64,000 nt of DNA from an uncultured Elusimicrobia bacterium (GCA_903880015.1 CAIRNS010000020.1:1-64000); one strand, 5' to 3'; positions 31,850 through 41,286 are shown, counted from the stretch's first letter. Notes: generated from the sequence alone by a model not told the origin. Translations and numbers: made by a program.

Positions 31850-33934
31850 CTACTGCAACTGTGAAAAATCGGCGATGGCGGCGAAAATGCCGGTAGTGAA
31901 TTTCAAAAGGGCCAGGCGGTTGGCACGGACGGCTGGGGCCTCCGCCATGACCATGACCTTTTCAAAAAAGATGTCCAGCACGGGCTTTAAGCTGACCATC
32001 CGCTGAAGAGCTCCACGGTAATCACGGCGGGTTATCAACGTCTGGACATCGGACTGCATGGCGGTGACGGCGGCAAAAAGAGCCTTTTCCGACTCCTCGG
32101 TAATCAACGCTGCTTCTACTATTCCCGCGACGGACATTTTTTGCTTATCGGCTTGTTTAAGGATATTGGAGGCCCGCTTAAATGCTGCTGCAAGCGGCGT
32201 GAAATCGGGCAGTTCACGGATTTGTTTTAACGCTTCAAGACGCGCGGCTGAATCTCCTGCCGTGTCAAAACCGGCGGCAAGGACAGCGCGGACGGAATCA
32301 AATGAATTGCCGCGGGACTGAAGAATATTTTCCCAACGCTGACGCATAAAATCAACGACCTTATCAACCACAGCAGGATCGGTTTTAATCGAGGCAGGCA
32401 ATAGTTCGTAAGCTGCACCCACCACCTGACGGATAGAAACGGGTGCGTCAATACCTTCCAGCATCCGCATAATTCCTGCCGATATACGGCGTAGACCATA
32501 CGGGTCCGCTGAACCGGACGGAATCAGTCCTGCCGCAAAGTCACCAACCAGCGTATCGAGCTTGTCGGCCAGCGAAACGACGCGTGCAACGCTGTTTTCC
32601 GGCAGTTTCCCGTCTGCGGTTAAGGGCCAGTAGTGCTGTTCTATCGCAACCGCCACATCCGGCAATTCCTTATCATGCACAGCATAAATACTGCCGATAA
32701 TACCCTGCAATTCGGGGTATTCAACAACCAGCGCCGTCACCAGATCGGCTTTGCAAAGTTCGACTGCCCGTTCGATCATTTTCGGTGACGATATCCCCAA
32801 CTGGAGCATCTCGTTGAGCGCCAGCGCCAGCGGACGGACGCGCTGTATCTTGTCCTGCAGGGTTCCTAATTTTTTCTGGAACATGATGCCGGAAAGTTTT
32901 TCCGTTTTTGCTGCCAGCGATGTTTTTGTGTCCTGGTTATAAAAGAACTCCGCGTCGCTGAGGCGGGCGGTGAGTACGCGCTGATATCCTTCCCGCACCA
33001 CTTCCTGATATTCGGAAATGCCGTTGCGGATACCGATGAAACTGTTCGTCAGACGGCCGGCAGCGTCCGTCACCGCAAAAAACTTTTGTTTTTTCTTGAG
33101 ACAATTGATGAGTACGACGGCAGGAAGCTGCAAGAATTTTTCGGCAAACTCTCCGGCGACCGCAACCGGATGTTCTATGAGATAGTTGACTTCATCAACC
33201 AACCCGTCATCGTCAATCGCCGTTCCTTTCGCGCGTTTTGCGGCGGCATCAATCACTTTTTTAAGCACTTCCCGGCGCTCAACAGGATCGGCTATAACGC
33301 AGTTGTTGCGCAGGACCGTCACATATTTATCCGGCGCGGAAATCGTAATCTTTTTGGCGCTGGTGGTATGAAGCCCGGAGGTAACATTGCCCGCCTTGAG
33401 CCCCGCAACGGAACATCTGATTGTTTTGTTGCCGTACAACACCATCAGCGTCCGTGCCGGACGGGCAAATCTGAACCCCGTATCGTTCCAAACCATAGTT
33501 TTGGGAAAGGTGATTTTACCGGCCACCTGCGGCAGGATTTCTGCGAGAATTTTTTCCGTTTTTCTGCCGGGTATTTTTTTTGCAATGCACAGATACTCTC
33601 CGCGCGGGGTTGTTTTTGCGGTCAAACTGTCTACGTCCAATCCGTGTTTTGCCGCAAACCCTTTGGCGGCCATAGTGCAATTGCCCTGCGCATCGCGCCA
33701 TACGCTTGCCGAAGGCCCTAAATATTCCTCAACGCGGTCATCGCTTTTTTCAGAGAGTTTCTGTATCTCCAGAGCAAGCCGGCGGGGAGTGGCGTAGGCG
33801 TTTATCGCGCCATAGGAAATCCCGTGAACGGCGAGAAATGCCGCCGTTGATTCTTTCATTTGCGCCAACGCCGGAGCTATATACCCGGCAGGCAGTTCTT
33901 CAGTCCCCAACTCAATAAGCGCGTCTTTAACCAT
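31850..33934 (-). CDS. glyS: Glycyl-tRNA synthetase beta subunit
   Basis: 694 residues, normal for the beta chain of the tetrameric bacterial glycyl-tRNA synthetase. The start MVKDALIELGTEELPAGYI is the family signature. The central part has FLGIRNGISEYQEVVREGYQRVLTARLSDAEFFYNQD. The HD-like region and the DALR-type anticodon-binding C-terminus follow (SLADKLDTLVGDFAAGLIPSGSADPYGLRR). glyQ lies upstream, separated by a repeat of family B, which is an unusually long gap for this pair. Confidence 0.96.
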   Translation of the reverse strand: MVKDALIELGTEELPAGYIAPALAQMKESTAAFLAVHGISYGAINAYATPRRLALEIQKLSEKSDDRVEEYLGPSASVWRDAQGNCTMAAKGFAAKHGLDVDSLTAKTTPRGEYLCIAKKIPGRKTEKILAEILPQVAGKITFPKTMVWNDTGFRFARPARTLMVLYGNKTIRCSVAGLKAGNVTSGLHTTSAKKITISAPDKYVTVLRNNCVIADPVERREVLKKVIDAAAKRAKGTAIDDDGLVDEVNYLIEHPVAVAGEFAEKFLQLPAVVLINCLKKKQKFFAVTDAAGRLTNSFIGIRNGISEYQEVVREGYQRVLTARLSDAEFFYNQDTKTSLAAKTEKLSGIMFQKKLGTLQDKIQRVRPLALALNEMLQLGISSPKMIERAVELCKADLVTALVVEYPELQGIIGSIYAVHDKELPDVAVAIEQHYWPLTADGKLPENSVARVVSLADKLDTLVGDFAAGLIPSGSADPYGLRRISAGIMRMLEGIDAPVSIRQVVGAAYELLPASIKTDPAVVDKVVDFMRQRWENILQSRGNSFDSVRAVLAAGFDTAGDSAARLEALKQIRELPDFTPLAAAFKRASNILKQADKQKMSVAGIVEAALITEESEKALFAAVTAMQSDVQTLITRRDYRGALQRMVSLKPVLDIFFEKVMVMAEAPAVRANRLALLKFTTGIFAAIADFSQLQ

Positions 33935-33976
33935 GATTCATCCTCGAGTACTTATAGTTTTGTCTGTATCTTGGTT

Positions 33977-34061
33977 GTCATTCCCGAGGGTGTAATCGGG
34001 AATCTGGTTTTCTTGCTCTGTCCTGTACCACCATATCCCCGATAGAAACACTCGGGGTGAC
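33977..34061. repeat. Palindromic intergenic repeat family B, full copy
   Basis: About 85 bases between glyQ and glyS, from GTCATTCCCGAGGG to CTCGGGGTGAC, with the same two-hairpin structure as the copy at 30861-30960 and a shorter central spacer. Confidence 0.75.
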
Positions 34062-34075
34062 AGACAGCAGAAATG

Positions 34076-34918
34076 TTATCCTACCTGCGCCACATACTGT
34101 TCGGCGACGCGTTTAGCGAGGGTGCGTACACGGAGGATAAACTGTGTCCGCTCAGTCACGGAAATGGCGCCGCGGGCGTCAAGCAGGTTGAACAGGTGCG
34201 AGCATTTCATCACCCCGTCGTATGCGGGCAGAACCAAATTCTTGTCCAGCAGTTTTGCCGCTTCAGCTTCCCAGTCGTCAAAATGGCGGCGCAGCATCGC
34301 AACATCGGCCTCTTCAAAATTATACCGCGACCACTGCTGTTCATCTTTGAGATGAACATCGCCGTAGGTAACGCCCTCTTTCCAGACAAGATCGTAGACG
34401 CTGTCCTTTTTTTGACAATACATCGCCAACCGTTCGATGCCGTAGGTTATTTCCACTGAAATGGGATTAAGGTCAACGCCGCCAACCTGCTGGAAATAGG
34501 TAAACTGCGTGGCTTCCATGCCGTCAAGCCACACTTCCCAACCCAACCCCCATGCGCCGAGCGTCGGCGATTCCCAATCGTCCTCAACAAAGCGGATATC
34601 ATGACGCCGTGGATCAAGGCCGATGGCCTTGAGGCTCGCCAGATACAGCTTTTGAATGTCTGCCGGCGCCGGCTTGATGATAACCTGAAACTGGTAATAA
34701 TGCTGTAGGCGGTTTGGATTTTCACCGTATCGTCCGTCGCTGGGCCGGCGGGACGGCTCGACATACGCCACGGCCCACGGTTTCGGACCGAGACACCGCA
34801 AAAAAGTGGCGGGGTTAAAAGTCCCTGCCCCTTTTTCGAGATCATACGGCTGGCCGATAAGACATCCCTGTTTCGCCCAAAATTTCTGCAGGGTCATGAT
34901 AATGTCTTGGAAAGTCAT
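34076..34918 (-). CDS. glyQ: Glycyl-tRNA synthetase alpha subunit
   Basis: 280 residues, the catalytic class II chain. The start [34 protein letters not shown] is diagnostic. Motif 2-type [29 protein letters not shown] and the later [21 protein letters not shown] and YGIERLAMY are present. Shine-Dalgarno AAGGGAG. Together with glyS it forms the alpha2-beta2 enzyme. It follows recO in the same direction. Confidence 0.97.
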   Translation of the reverse strand: MTFQDIIMTLQKFWAKQGCLIGQPYDLEKGAGTFNPATFLRCLGPKPWAVAYVEPSRRPSDGRYGENPNRLQHYYQFQVIIKPAPADIQKLYLASLKAIGLDPRRHDIRFVEDDWESPTLGAWGLGWEVWLDGMEATQFTYFQQVGGVDLNPISVEITYGIERLAMYCQKKDSVYDLVWKEGVTYGDVHLKDEQQWSRYNFEEADVAMLRRHFDDWEAEAAKLLDKNLVLPAYDGVMKCSHLFNLLDARGAISVTERTQFILRVRTLAKRVAEQYVAQVG

Positions 34919-34978
34919 GCTATGCTCCCTTATGATGAAAACTAACTATTCTTTTATTGGTGTCATCACCGGATATTT

Positions 34979-35647
34979 TTATACGGCGCATTCCATTTTA
35001 CGCAAGAACGCCAACGACTTAAGCGGACGCTGAAGATATAACCCGACATAATTGCTGATGTGCCGGTGTACGGACTGTTCCCGCTGAGCGGTAATCGTAT
35101 CGTCAGCGTCAAGTTCCTCTCCGGATAACGCCGCCATCTTGCGGATGAGAAAATCTTCTTCGGGCAAAAGATACGGCGTGTGATTGTTGAGATATTCGAC
35201 AAAACTGTACCCGGAAAGCTTTAAAAACCGCAAGCTAAACGCCATGATGATGCGTTGCGGATTACGCGCCGTCGCGAGCAATTTCCAGGTACGGGCGATT
35301 AATTCGTATTTGCGGCCGTTTTCCATGTTAAACGGCGTGAGCGCGTCGCAGAGTTCCGCGCAATACTGGGCGTACACAAACGATTGCCAGTTGTTTTTTA
35401 CCGCGGTGAAATGATCCATCACCTTGGCGCCGGTAACCTTCGGCCGCGCCTGCTCGTGCGCCGCATAGACGATAAAATCAGTTTCAGTAACGGGCTCGCT
35501 GGCAGCCGCAAGCTTTGCCTTAATTTTTTTCGCCCCCGGGACGACCAGGGAAACCTTGCCCCATTGATCGGTAAAGACGATGATGGACTTATCCGCCTCA
35601 CCGCACACATGGGACCGCAAAATTAAGCCCTTTACTTGAAAATACAT
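34979..35647 (-). CDS. recO: DNA repair protein RecO
   Basis: 222 residues from the ATG at 35647, which lies directly at the stop of the preceding CorC-like gene; an open extension upstream would overlap it. RecO loads RecA with RecR. The N-terminal OB fold starts YFQVKGLILRSHVCGEADKSIIVFT, a common RecO pattern, followed by the helical domain (about 80-200). The zinc-finger cysteines seen in some RecO proteins are not evident. The recO-glyQ-glyS neighbourhood is widespread. Confidence 0.87.
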   Translation of the reverse strand: MYFQVKGLILRSHVCGEADKSIIVFTDQWGKVSLVVPGAKKIKAKLAAASEPVTETDFIVYAAHEQARPKVTGAKVMDHFTAVKNNWQSFVYAQYCAELCDALTPFNMENGRKYELIARTWKLLATARNPQRIIMAFSLRFLKLSGYSFVEYLNNHTPYLLPEEDFLIRKMAALSGEELDADDTITAQREQSVHRHISNYVGLYLQRPLKSLAFLRKMECAV

Positions 35648-35648
35648 A

Positions 35649-36911
35649 TCAGGATATTTTCCGTATCTTGACGCGCATAATCTTTTTTTTATCGGCGTCA
35701 ACAATCTCTATTTCGATATCGCCCCAGCGTATGGTCTCGCCCGCACGGGGTATCCGGCCGAACATATCGAGCATCCAGCCGCTTACTGTAGCGAAATCCT
35801 GCGCGGGAAGATTAAGTTTCATTTGGTCGTTAACGGCTGCCAGCGATTCTCCGGCACGCACCAGAGTTGCGCCGTCCGGCTGGGGGATAATGGTTTTTTC
35901 CTGAATATCGTATTCGTCCCATATCTCGCCAACAATCTCTTCGACAATATCTTCGATAGTTGCTTCACCGACGGTCGACCCGAACTCGTCAACCACAATA
36001 GCCAGGTGATGATGCCCGTTCTTGAACTCGCGGAGCACGGTGTCAACGCGGGCGGTGTTGGGCACAAAATAAGCCGGGCGAATCAAGTCCTCAACCAGAA
36101 ATAATGCGCCGCCGCGCCATGCCAGCGCGAGGTCCCTACTATAAATTATTCCGACGATGTTGTCAATATTTCCGCGGTATACCGGCACCCGGGAATATTG
36201 TTTTTCAATAATCTGTTCTATCACCGCTTCAAAGGGCTGGTCCAGGTTCACCGCGTGCATCGACGCCTTGGGCACCATGACATGCGATATCCTGGTTTTA
36301 CTGAACCGCAAAATATTTCTCATCAATTGACGGGTTGATTTCGGCAGAGGCAGCGTCTGTTCCGAAGATAATAAAAACTTTAATTCATCCGGATGTAAAA
36401 ATGCCGGCTCTTTTGACAAGCGTTGCCCCGCCAGGGAAATAATTTTTTCCGCAATTCGCACCAGCATCCGGTTAACCCCGCCCAGATGCCGATTGCACGC
36501 CGCAACAATCCATATGCCCTTGACCGCCACGCGTTCAGACGCGTAACGGCCGGATATCTTAGGAATTATTTCCCCCAGCAAAAGAATAACAGCCACCGCC
36601 GCCAACGGCCCAGCCGTCAATGTTATCAGATGCGGCCACTGAAACAATTCTATGGTGTCCAAGAGAACTGCGGTCACCGCTACCGTGGCGCCAATCATGG
36701 CAACATTGGTCACCACCATCATCGTTGAGATATATTCGTTCGGGTGTTCCTGCCAGTGTAAAAAGATATCGGCCAATCGCGGATGTTCTTCCCGGATACG
36801 CCGCAAACTGATGCTTGAAAGACTGGTGAGGGCGGTTTCCATGCCGGCGAAAAACGCAATCAAAAGCAAGAATATGAAAAACAACGCAATTTTAACGACA
36901 AAAAATATCAT
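35649..36911 (-). CDS. CNNM/CorC-HlyC family transporter with CBS and C-terminal CorC domain
   Basis: 420 residues. An N-terminal DUF21/CNNM membrane domain of about 4 helices (1-190) starts FAGMETALTSLSSISLRRIREEHP. It is followed by a CBS pair (about 205-330, SRVPVYRGNIDNIVGIIYSRDL) and the transporter-associated CorC_HlyC domain (about 345-420, PAQDFATVSGWMLDMFGRIP). Members are linked to magnesium/cobalt efflux. It ends at the recO start and overlaps a shorter paralogue upstream by four bases, so the two may work as a pair. Confidence 0.9.
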   Translation of the reverse strand: MIFFVVKIALFFIFLLLIAFFAGMETALTSLSSISLRRIREEHPRLADIFLHWQEHPNEYISTMMVVTNVAMIGATVAVTAVLLDTIELFQWPHLITLTAGPLAAVAVILLLGEIIPKISGRYASERVAVKGIWIVAACNRHLGGVNRMLVRIAEKIISLAGQRLSKEPAFLHPDELKFLLSSEQTLPLPKSTRQLMRNILRFSKTRISHVMVPKASMHAVNLDQPFEAVIEQIIEKQYSRVPVYRGNIDNIVGIIYSRDLALAWRGGALFLVEDLIRPAYFVPNTARVDTVLREFKNGHHHLAIVVDEFGSTVGEATIEDIVEEIVGEIWDEYDIQEKTIIPQPDGATLVRAGESLAAVNDQMKLNLPAQDFATVSGWMLDMFGRIPRAGETIRWGDIEIEIVDADKKKIMRVKIRKIS

Positions 36912-37924
36912 GATTCCTTCACATCGTATTCGTCGAGTATTTCCCCGACGATTTCTTCGAGTATATCTTCCAGCGTCACAATCCCCATGAGATTGCCGAC
37001 GCTGTCGGCCACAAAGGCCAGATGCGTCTGCCCAGACTTGAATTCACGCAGTAAATCTCCGATTTTCTTATCCGGAGCAATATAATAAGGCGGCCGGACC
37101 AGGTCCGAGGTAAATTTTCCGTTGTTTTTTTTCCATGCCCACAGGATATCTTTGGTGTGCACAAACCCGGCAATGCGATCGCGGGAAGTATGGTACACGG
37201 GCACCCGGCTATGCCCTATTTCAACGAGCACATCCAAAAACTTTTCTTCGGCAAGATCGAGATTGGCCCATTCGACATCAGCCAGCGGCGTCATGATTCT
37301 GGCAACATCGATGTCGCTGATATGCAGTACCCGCTGCAGCATTTGGGTGGTATCTTTGCCCAGCATGCCGGCATGGTTTGCCTCAACGATAAGCCCTTTT
37401 ACCTCATCGATGCTCAAAAAAGTCAGTATGCGCGCCGGCAGAATCTTCGCAATGCCCGGCAAGATGAGCGCGATTAGTTTCAACAGGGGCATGACCAGCG
37501 GACGGGCAATGTTTTCAAGCCGGGCAATGATAGGCAGGCCGATAAGCGTTATTTTCTCAGGGTTCGCGCGGCTGAATATTTTCGGGGTTACTTCGCCAAA
37601 AACCAGCACCAGAAAGGTGACACCCAGCCAATCAAAAAGTTCAATAACTTCCGTGTTGAGGTGCGAAAAAACCGTGACCAGCAGCAACGTGCATAAAAAA
37701 CTAATCGCCATGTTGGTGACGGTATTGCCGACAAGGATGGTCGTAATCAGATAATAGGGTGACTCCAGCCATTCGCCCAGTGGCCCGGCAAGAGATTTGT
37801 TGAGAGCAATCAGTTTTTTGATACGGTATTTAGAAAGGCTCGTCAAAGCGGTTTCCACCCCCGCCCAGAACGCGGAGAGAACAAAAAGACAAACAATAAG
37901 AAACGCAGAAATAAGTATCAGCAT
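36908..37924 (-). CDS. CNNM/CBS protein lacking the CorC domain
   Basis: 338 residues, a paralogue of the preceding entry: DUF21 membrane domain starting FWAGVETALTSLSKYRIKKL, CBS pair with SRVPVYHTSRDRIAGFVHTKDI, and an end at GIVTLEDILEEIVGEILDEYDVKES. The chain stops where the C-terminal CorC_HlyC domain would begin, so it is a natural short form rather than a frameshift (the stop overlaps the next ATG neatly). Probably a membrane partner or regulator in divalent-cation transport. Confidence 0.87.
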   Translation of the reverse strand: MLILISAFLIVCLFVLSAFWAGVETALTSLSKYRIKKLIALNKSLAGPLGEWLESPYYLITTILVGNTVTNMAISFLCTLLLVTVFSHLNTEVIELFDWLGVTFLVLVFGEVTPKIFSRANPEKITLIGLPIIARLENIARPLVMPLLKLIALILPGIAKILPARILTFLSIDEVKGLIVEANHAGMLGKDTTQMLQRVLHISDIDVARIMTPLADVEWANLDLAEEKFLDVLVEIGHSRVPVYHTSRDRIAGFVHTKDILWAWKKNNGKFTSDLVRPPYYIAPDKKIGDLLREFKSGQTHLAFVADSVGNLMGIVTLEDILEEIVGEILDEYDVKES

Positions 37925-37945
37925 ATTATTCTTGTATGTAAATAT

Positions 37946-38410
37946 TTATGCTATCGGAAAACTACCCCATAGTTTATCCTGAATGGCGAACATCTTTGTT
38001 TTTTCCTGCGGCGTGTAATCGGTGTATCCCATAAGATGGAGAACGCCGTGAATAACCAGATATTCCAATTCCCGCTCCCATGAATGCCCGCAGGCGCGGG
38101 CTTGTTTTTTCGAGCGACCTTCGGCAATATAAATATCGCCGGACACGCTACAGTCACTTCGTTCAATGCGATGATCTATAAGAAATGAAATAACATCCGT
38201 TATACGGCGCACTTTTCGATAGCGTCCATTGAGTTTTTTGATTTCCAAATCGGGGATTAAAATGAAATTAATGACAGCGCGGGAACAGAGTTTCCTGTCG
38301 GCAAGGGTACGTCGCGCCGCAGCCGCCAAGAGCCGCCGCTGGAGAGGTTCGAACCCGAAGAGATTGATGATAAACTTATTGCGTGCGATAGATATTTTCC
38401 CCAAGGACAA
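37946..38410 (-). CDS. ybeY: Endoribonuclease / rRNA maturation factor YbeY
   Basis: 154 residues. The metal-binding signature reads H-G-V-L-H-L-M-G-Y-T-D; the canonical form is H-G-x-L-H-L-x-G-Y-D-H. The third ligand is therefore Asp in place of His, a variant that I recall from other bacterial groups such as Bacteroidetes. Upstream, the RKVRRITDVISFLI and VSGDIYIAEG segments are typical of YbeY. It acts in 16S rRNA 3' processing and ribosome quality control. Position between pgpH and corC-like genes is the standard context. Confidence 0.9.
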   Translation of the reverse strand: MSLGKISIARNKFIINLFGFEPLQRRLLAAAARRTLADRKLCSRAVINFILIPDLEIKKLNGRYRKVRRITDVISFLIDHRIERSDCSVSGDIYIAEGRSKKQARACGHSWERELEYLVIHGVLHLMGYTDYTPQEKTKMFAIQDKLWGSFPIA

Positions 38411-38432
38411 TTAAAAACCCCACCGGCAGGTT

Positions 38433-39893
38433 TTATGCAGATGGCGTTGTTTTTTGATAATCGATACGGGCGTGGTAAATACCGCTGAGCGTATTGATCA
38501 TGCTGTCCGCAATCGTGCTCAGATCGCGCATGGTGATGGGACATTCGGAAAATTGTCCATCGGTAAACTTATTGTTTATGACCTGTTCCACCGTATCCTT
38601 CATGCGGGCCGCGGAAGGGTCTTCAACGCTGCGCGAAGCGGCCTCGACAGCGTCTGCCAGCATGATAATAGCGCCGACTTTAGTGCGGGGTTTTGGTCCC
38701 GGATAGCGGAACGATTCCTGCTTGATGGCGGTATTGTGCTCCAACGCCCGATGATAGAAATAATGAATCAGCGATGTGCCGTGATGCTGTTCGATAAGAT
38801 CAATGATAACCCGGTCAAGCTTATGTGCCTGCGCCAGAGCAACGCCGTCCTTGACATGCGAGGTAACTACCAAGCTCGACATCGTCGGCTTCAGGGGGTC
38901 GTGAGGGTTTTCCAACACCTGTTGATTCTCGATAAAATATTCCGGATGAGTCAGTTTTCCGATGTCGTGGTAATAGGCGCCTACACGGGCAAACAGAGCG
39001 TTAGCGCCGATGGCTTCCGCGGCTGGCTCGGCGAGAGAAGCCATAAGCAGGGAATGGTGGTAGGTGCCCGGAGCTTCCAGCATCAGTCGTTTTAATATCG
39101 GCTGATTGAAATCGGCAAGCTCAATCAGTTTGATGTTGGTCGTCCGTGAAAAAAATGTTTCAAGGTACGGCAGCACGCCCAGAACGAGTACCACCGACAG
39201 CACGCCGCTGAGAACCCCCCACATCAGATTGACCTCAAATGTCAGAAGGCTCCAGCCGACAAAAAAATGAACGATAACGGTTGCCACAACATTTATCAAA
39301 ACCACCCTGACGCCGATGCGGGAGAGATCCGAACGGGTACGCACTGCCGCAAGAGAAAATATCCCGGCGCTTGACGCGAACAACTGAATAAAGAAGTATT
39401 CAAACCTGAACCCGTTAAGCACCGCCAGAATCATGCTGAGCACGATGGCGACCATGAGCGCCAAACTGCGGGAAAGCAACAGCCCGGTCAGCAGCGTGAA
39501 CGCCGCCAAAGGCGTTGCCAGTGGAGACATCCAATCTTTGGACAACTGCATCACCAGCACCGCGCTGGTACAGATAACCCCCAGAAGCATGACCGCCTCG
39601 CTGTCGGCAATCAGATGCGGTTTTTCGTTCTTGAGATACATTAAAAAGAAAATGAACACCATCGACAAAAACAGGAAAAGTCCGACCGCATTCATCCACG
39701 AGATGCCTATCTCAAACATAAGCACGGCAAAAAAAATCGCCATACTGACAAACGCGACCAGATAACTGGGGATATTTATTTCCCTGTTCCAGATAATCGC
39801 GCCGCCGCCGCGTCGCACGGCCGTTGCCAGCGGATCCCGCTCTACCCGCCGCAACAGGCTCAAAAGAATGTTTCGTATCATAGTTCTGATCAT
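38433..39893 (-). CDS. pgpH: Membrane HD phosphohydrolase (PgpH/7TM-HD family), short form
   Basis: 486 residues. Seven or so transmembrane segments (about 45-265) are followed by a cytoplasmic HDIG domain: TYHHSLLMASLAEPAAEAIGANALFARVGAYYHDIGKL with the HD pair, and later VIDLIEQHHGTSLIHYFYHRAL. PgpH proteins hydrolyse c-di-AMP. The usual extracellular 7TMR-HDED domain of about 250 residues is absent, so the protein begins almost directly with the membrane part. Location next to ybeY matches the phoH-pgpH-ybeY block, but phoH is not here. Overlaps metV by four bases. Confidence 0.87.
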   Translation of the reverse strand: MIRTMIRNILLSLLRRVERDPLATAVRRGGGAIIWNREINIPSYLVAFVSMAIFFAVLMFEIGISWMNAVGLFLFLSMVFIFFLMYLKNEKPHLIADSEAVMLLGVICTSAVLVMQLSKDWMSPLATPLAAFTLLTGLLLSRSLALMVAIVLSMILAVLNGFRFEYFFIQLFASSAGIFSLAAVRTRSDLSRIGVRVVLINVVATVIVHFFVGWSLLTFEVNLMWGVLSGVLSVVLVLGVLPYLETFFSRTTNIKLIELADFNQPILKRLMLEAPGTYHHSLLMASLAEPAAEAIGANALFARVGAYYHDIGKLTHPEYFIENQQVLENPHDPLKPTMSSLVVTSHVKDGVALAQAHKLDRVIIDLIEQHHGTSLIHYFYHRALEHNTAIKQESFRYPGPKPRTKVGAIIMLADAVEAASRSVEDPSAARMKDTVEQVINNKFTDGQFSECPITMRDLSTIADSMINTLSGIYHARIDYQKTTPSA

Positions 39894-40531
39894 AGTTTTC
39901 CCTTAATTATTTCCTTTGGTTTGTGCACATTGCGCGGCGCAATAAAACGGGTCAGTGCGTCAACTTGTTTGCCCCGTTTTTTTTGCCGCTCGTACATCAG
40001 CGCCCACGCACAATCGCGGGAACTGTCCACTTCGCATTTACCGTCAATCACGCCGCCGCACGGCCCGTTGACCAGCCCTTTTGCGCACCGCGACACCGCG
40101 CAAACGCCGGCGGTCTGTTCCAGCATGCAATCGCCGCACACCGCGCAAAATTGACGATACACGCCGATTCGTTCCGTCGTGCCGACAAAAACAGGATTAA
40201 GTCCCGGGGTAACCGGCTTATCAACCGAGGTGCCCACTGCCTGCGTGCCCGCGCCGCAGGCGAGCATCACAATAACTTCCGCATCGTTTGCCGGCACGGA
40301 TTTAGCGATATCTCTTTTGGCCAGACGCATATCGCACGCCGTATCCATGACCAACGAACCGGTAACCGTTTTGCCGGCCGCTTCCAGCGCAAGAACCATT
40401 TTCTTAACCGCTTCTTCGTCGCCGGTCTGACACTTTGTCGCACAGGCGCCGCACCCGACCACAAAAATGCGGGTATAGGGCTGTATGTTTTTGAGTACTT
40501 CATCAAGCGGTTTAGCAACGGTTATGATCAT
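39890..40531 (-). CDS. metV: MetV-like protein (methylenetetrahydrofolate reductase-associated Fe-S/zinc protein)
   Basis: 213 residues, rich in cysteine: VVGCGACATKC near the N-terminus, then VCGDCMLEQTAGVCAVSRCAKGLVNGPCGGVIDGKCEVDSSRDC. This is the pattern of the MTHFR C-terminal/MetV family, the partner of MetF in the methyl branch of the Wood-Ljungdahl pathway in acetogens. GPCGG is its hallmark. No metF is adjacent; the neighbours are pth and pgpH, so the partner must be elsewhere. Function assigned from family resemblance only. Confidence 0.8.
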   Translation of the reverse strand: MIITVAKPLDEVLKNIQPYTRIFVVGCGACATKCQTGDEEAVKKMVLALEAAGKTVTGSLVMDTACDMRLAKRDIAKSVPANDAEVIVMLACGAGTQAVGTSVDKPVTPGLNPVFVGTTERIGVYRQFCAVCGDCMLEQTAGVCAVSRCAKGLVNGPCGGVIDGKCEVDSSRDCAWALMYERQKKRGKQVDALTRFIAPRNVHKPKEIIKGKL

Positions 40532-40532
40532 T

Positions 40533-41102
40533 TCAGTTCAACCCTTTTCCGGTAGTTGCGGCAATGCCACCTGCGAGTATATCCCGTACCATCACGCCGG
40601 CCCGCTGTATCATATCTGCGGCGGCGGCTGATTCTTGGGAAGTAAAGGTAGATAACACAAAATCAGCAGGGTCTTCATTCGGCGGCACCGGCCCAATCCC
40701 GCACCGCAAGCGGGGAAATTCCACAGTCCCTAGTTGTTCGATAATAGACTTAAGCCCATTGTGGCCGCCGGCGGACCCGGAAGTCCGCACCCGCAGAACA
40801 CCCATAAGAAGCGAAAAATCGTCCACCATCACCAGAATCTCCGCCGGCGCAATATGGTAGTAATCCGCTATTGCGCGCACGGCAATCCCTGAATTGTTCA
40901 TGTATTCCAGCGGTTTGAGCACTCTCTGTCCGCCGGGCAGGGAAGTTATCCGCGCTTTTATGCCCGCCTTAGCGGCAACCCATGCAACGCCGGCTTCCTG
41001 CGCCAACAAATCAGCTACAGAAAACCCGACATTATGACGGGTTTTTTCATAGCGCGCATCAGGATTTCCTAACCCGACAATAAGTTTAATTTCAGTTGCC
41101 AT
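40533..41102 (-). CDS. pth: Peptidyl-tRNA hydrolase
   Basis: 189 residues from the ATG at 41102; another ATG lies 12 bases earlier. Releases peptides from prematurely dropped peptidyl-tRNA. Signature elements: LIVGLGNPDARYEKTRHNVGF with the catalytic His, PLEYMNNSGIAV, MVDDFSL with the Asp, and GSAGGHNGLKSII. Follows rplY after a 170-base structured gap. The order prs-rplY-pth is widely conserved. Confidence 0.95.
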   Translation of the reverse strand: MATEIKLIVGLGNPDARYEKTRHNVGFSVADLLAQEAGVAWVAAKAGIKARITSLPGGQRVLKPLEYMNNSGIAVRAIADYYHIAPAEILVMVDDFSLLMGVLRVRTSGSAGGHNGLKSIIEQLGTVEFPRLRCGIGPVPPNEDPADFVLSTFTSQESAAAADMIQRAGVMVRDILAGGIAATTGKGLN

Positions 41103-41135
41103 GCGCTCATCCATTGAGATGTGATCAAAAACAAA

Positions 41136-41229
41136 GCCCCCGTGCGTCCTCTTGCTTACCGCAAACGTGCACCGTATATCCGGCGGCGGATATCATGCAG
41201 CTGTCGATAACCAAGGGAAGCAAGGGGGC
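41136..41229 (-). other. Structured intergenic segment between rplY and pth
   Basis: On the minus strand GCCCC...CTTGCTT at one end can pair with AAGCAAG...GGGGC at the other. A nested perfect hairpin TATCCG/CGGATA lies in between. The right-hand arm is followed by TTTGTTTTT just before pth. It could be an imperfect terminator, an attenuator of pth or a small RNA. Confidence 0.35.
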
Positions 41230-41286
41230 GTATGCATAGATAGTACCGCTGCATATCTTTTCCTGTACTCTGAACCCTGCGGTATG

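Noticed and set aside
36908-37924. Frameshifted or truncated CorC gene
   Set aside because: The end overlaps the next start by four bases in a normal coupled way, and the protein stops at a domain boundary, so it is a natural short paralogue.
37946-38410. YbeY inactivated by loss of the third histidine
   Set aside because: The Asp in place of His can still bind metal, and I recall the same change in otherwise normal YbeY proteins of other bacteria.
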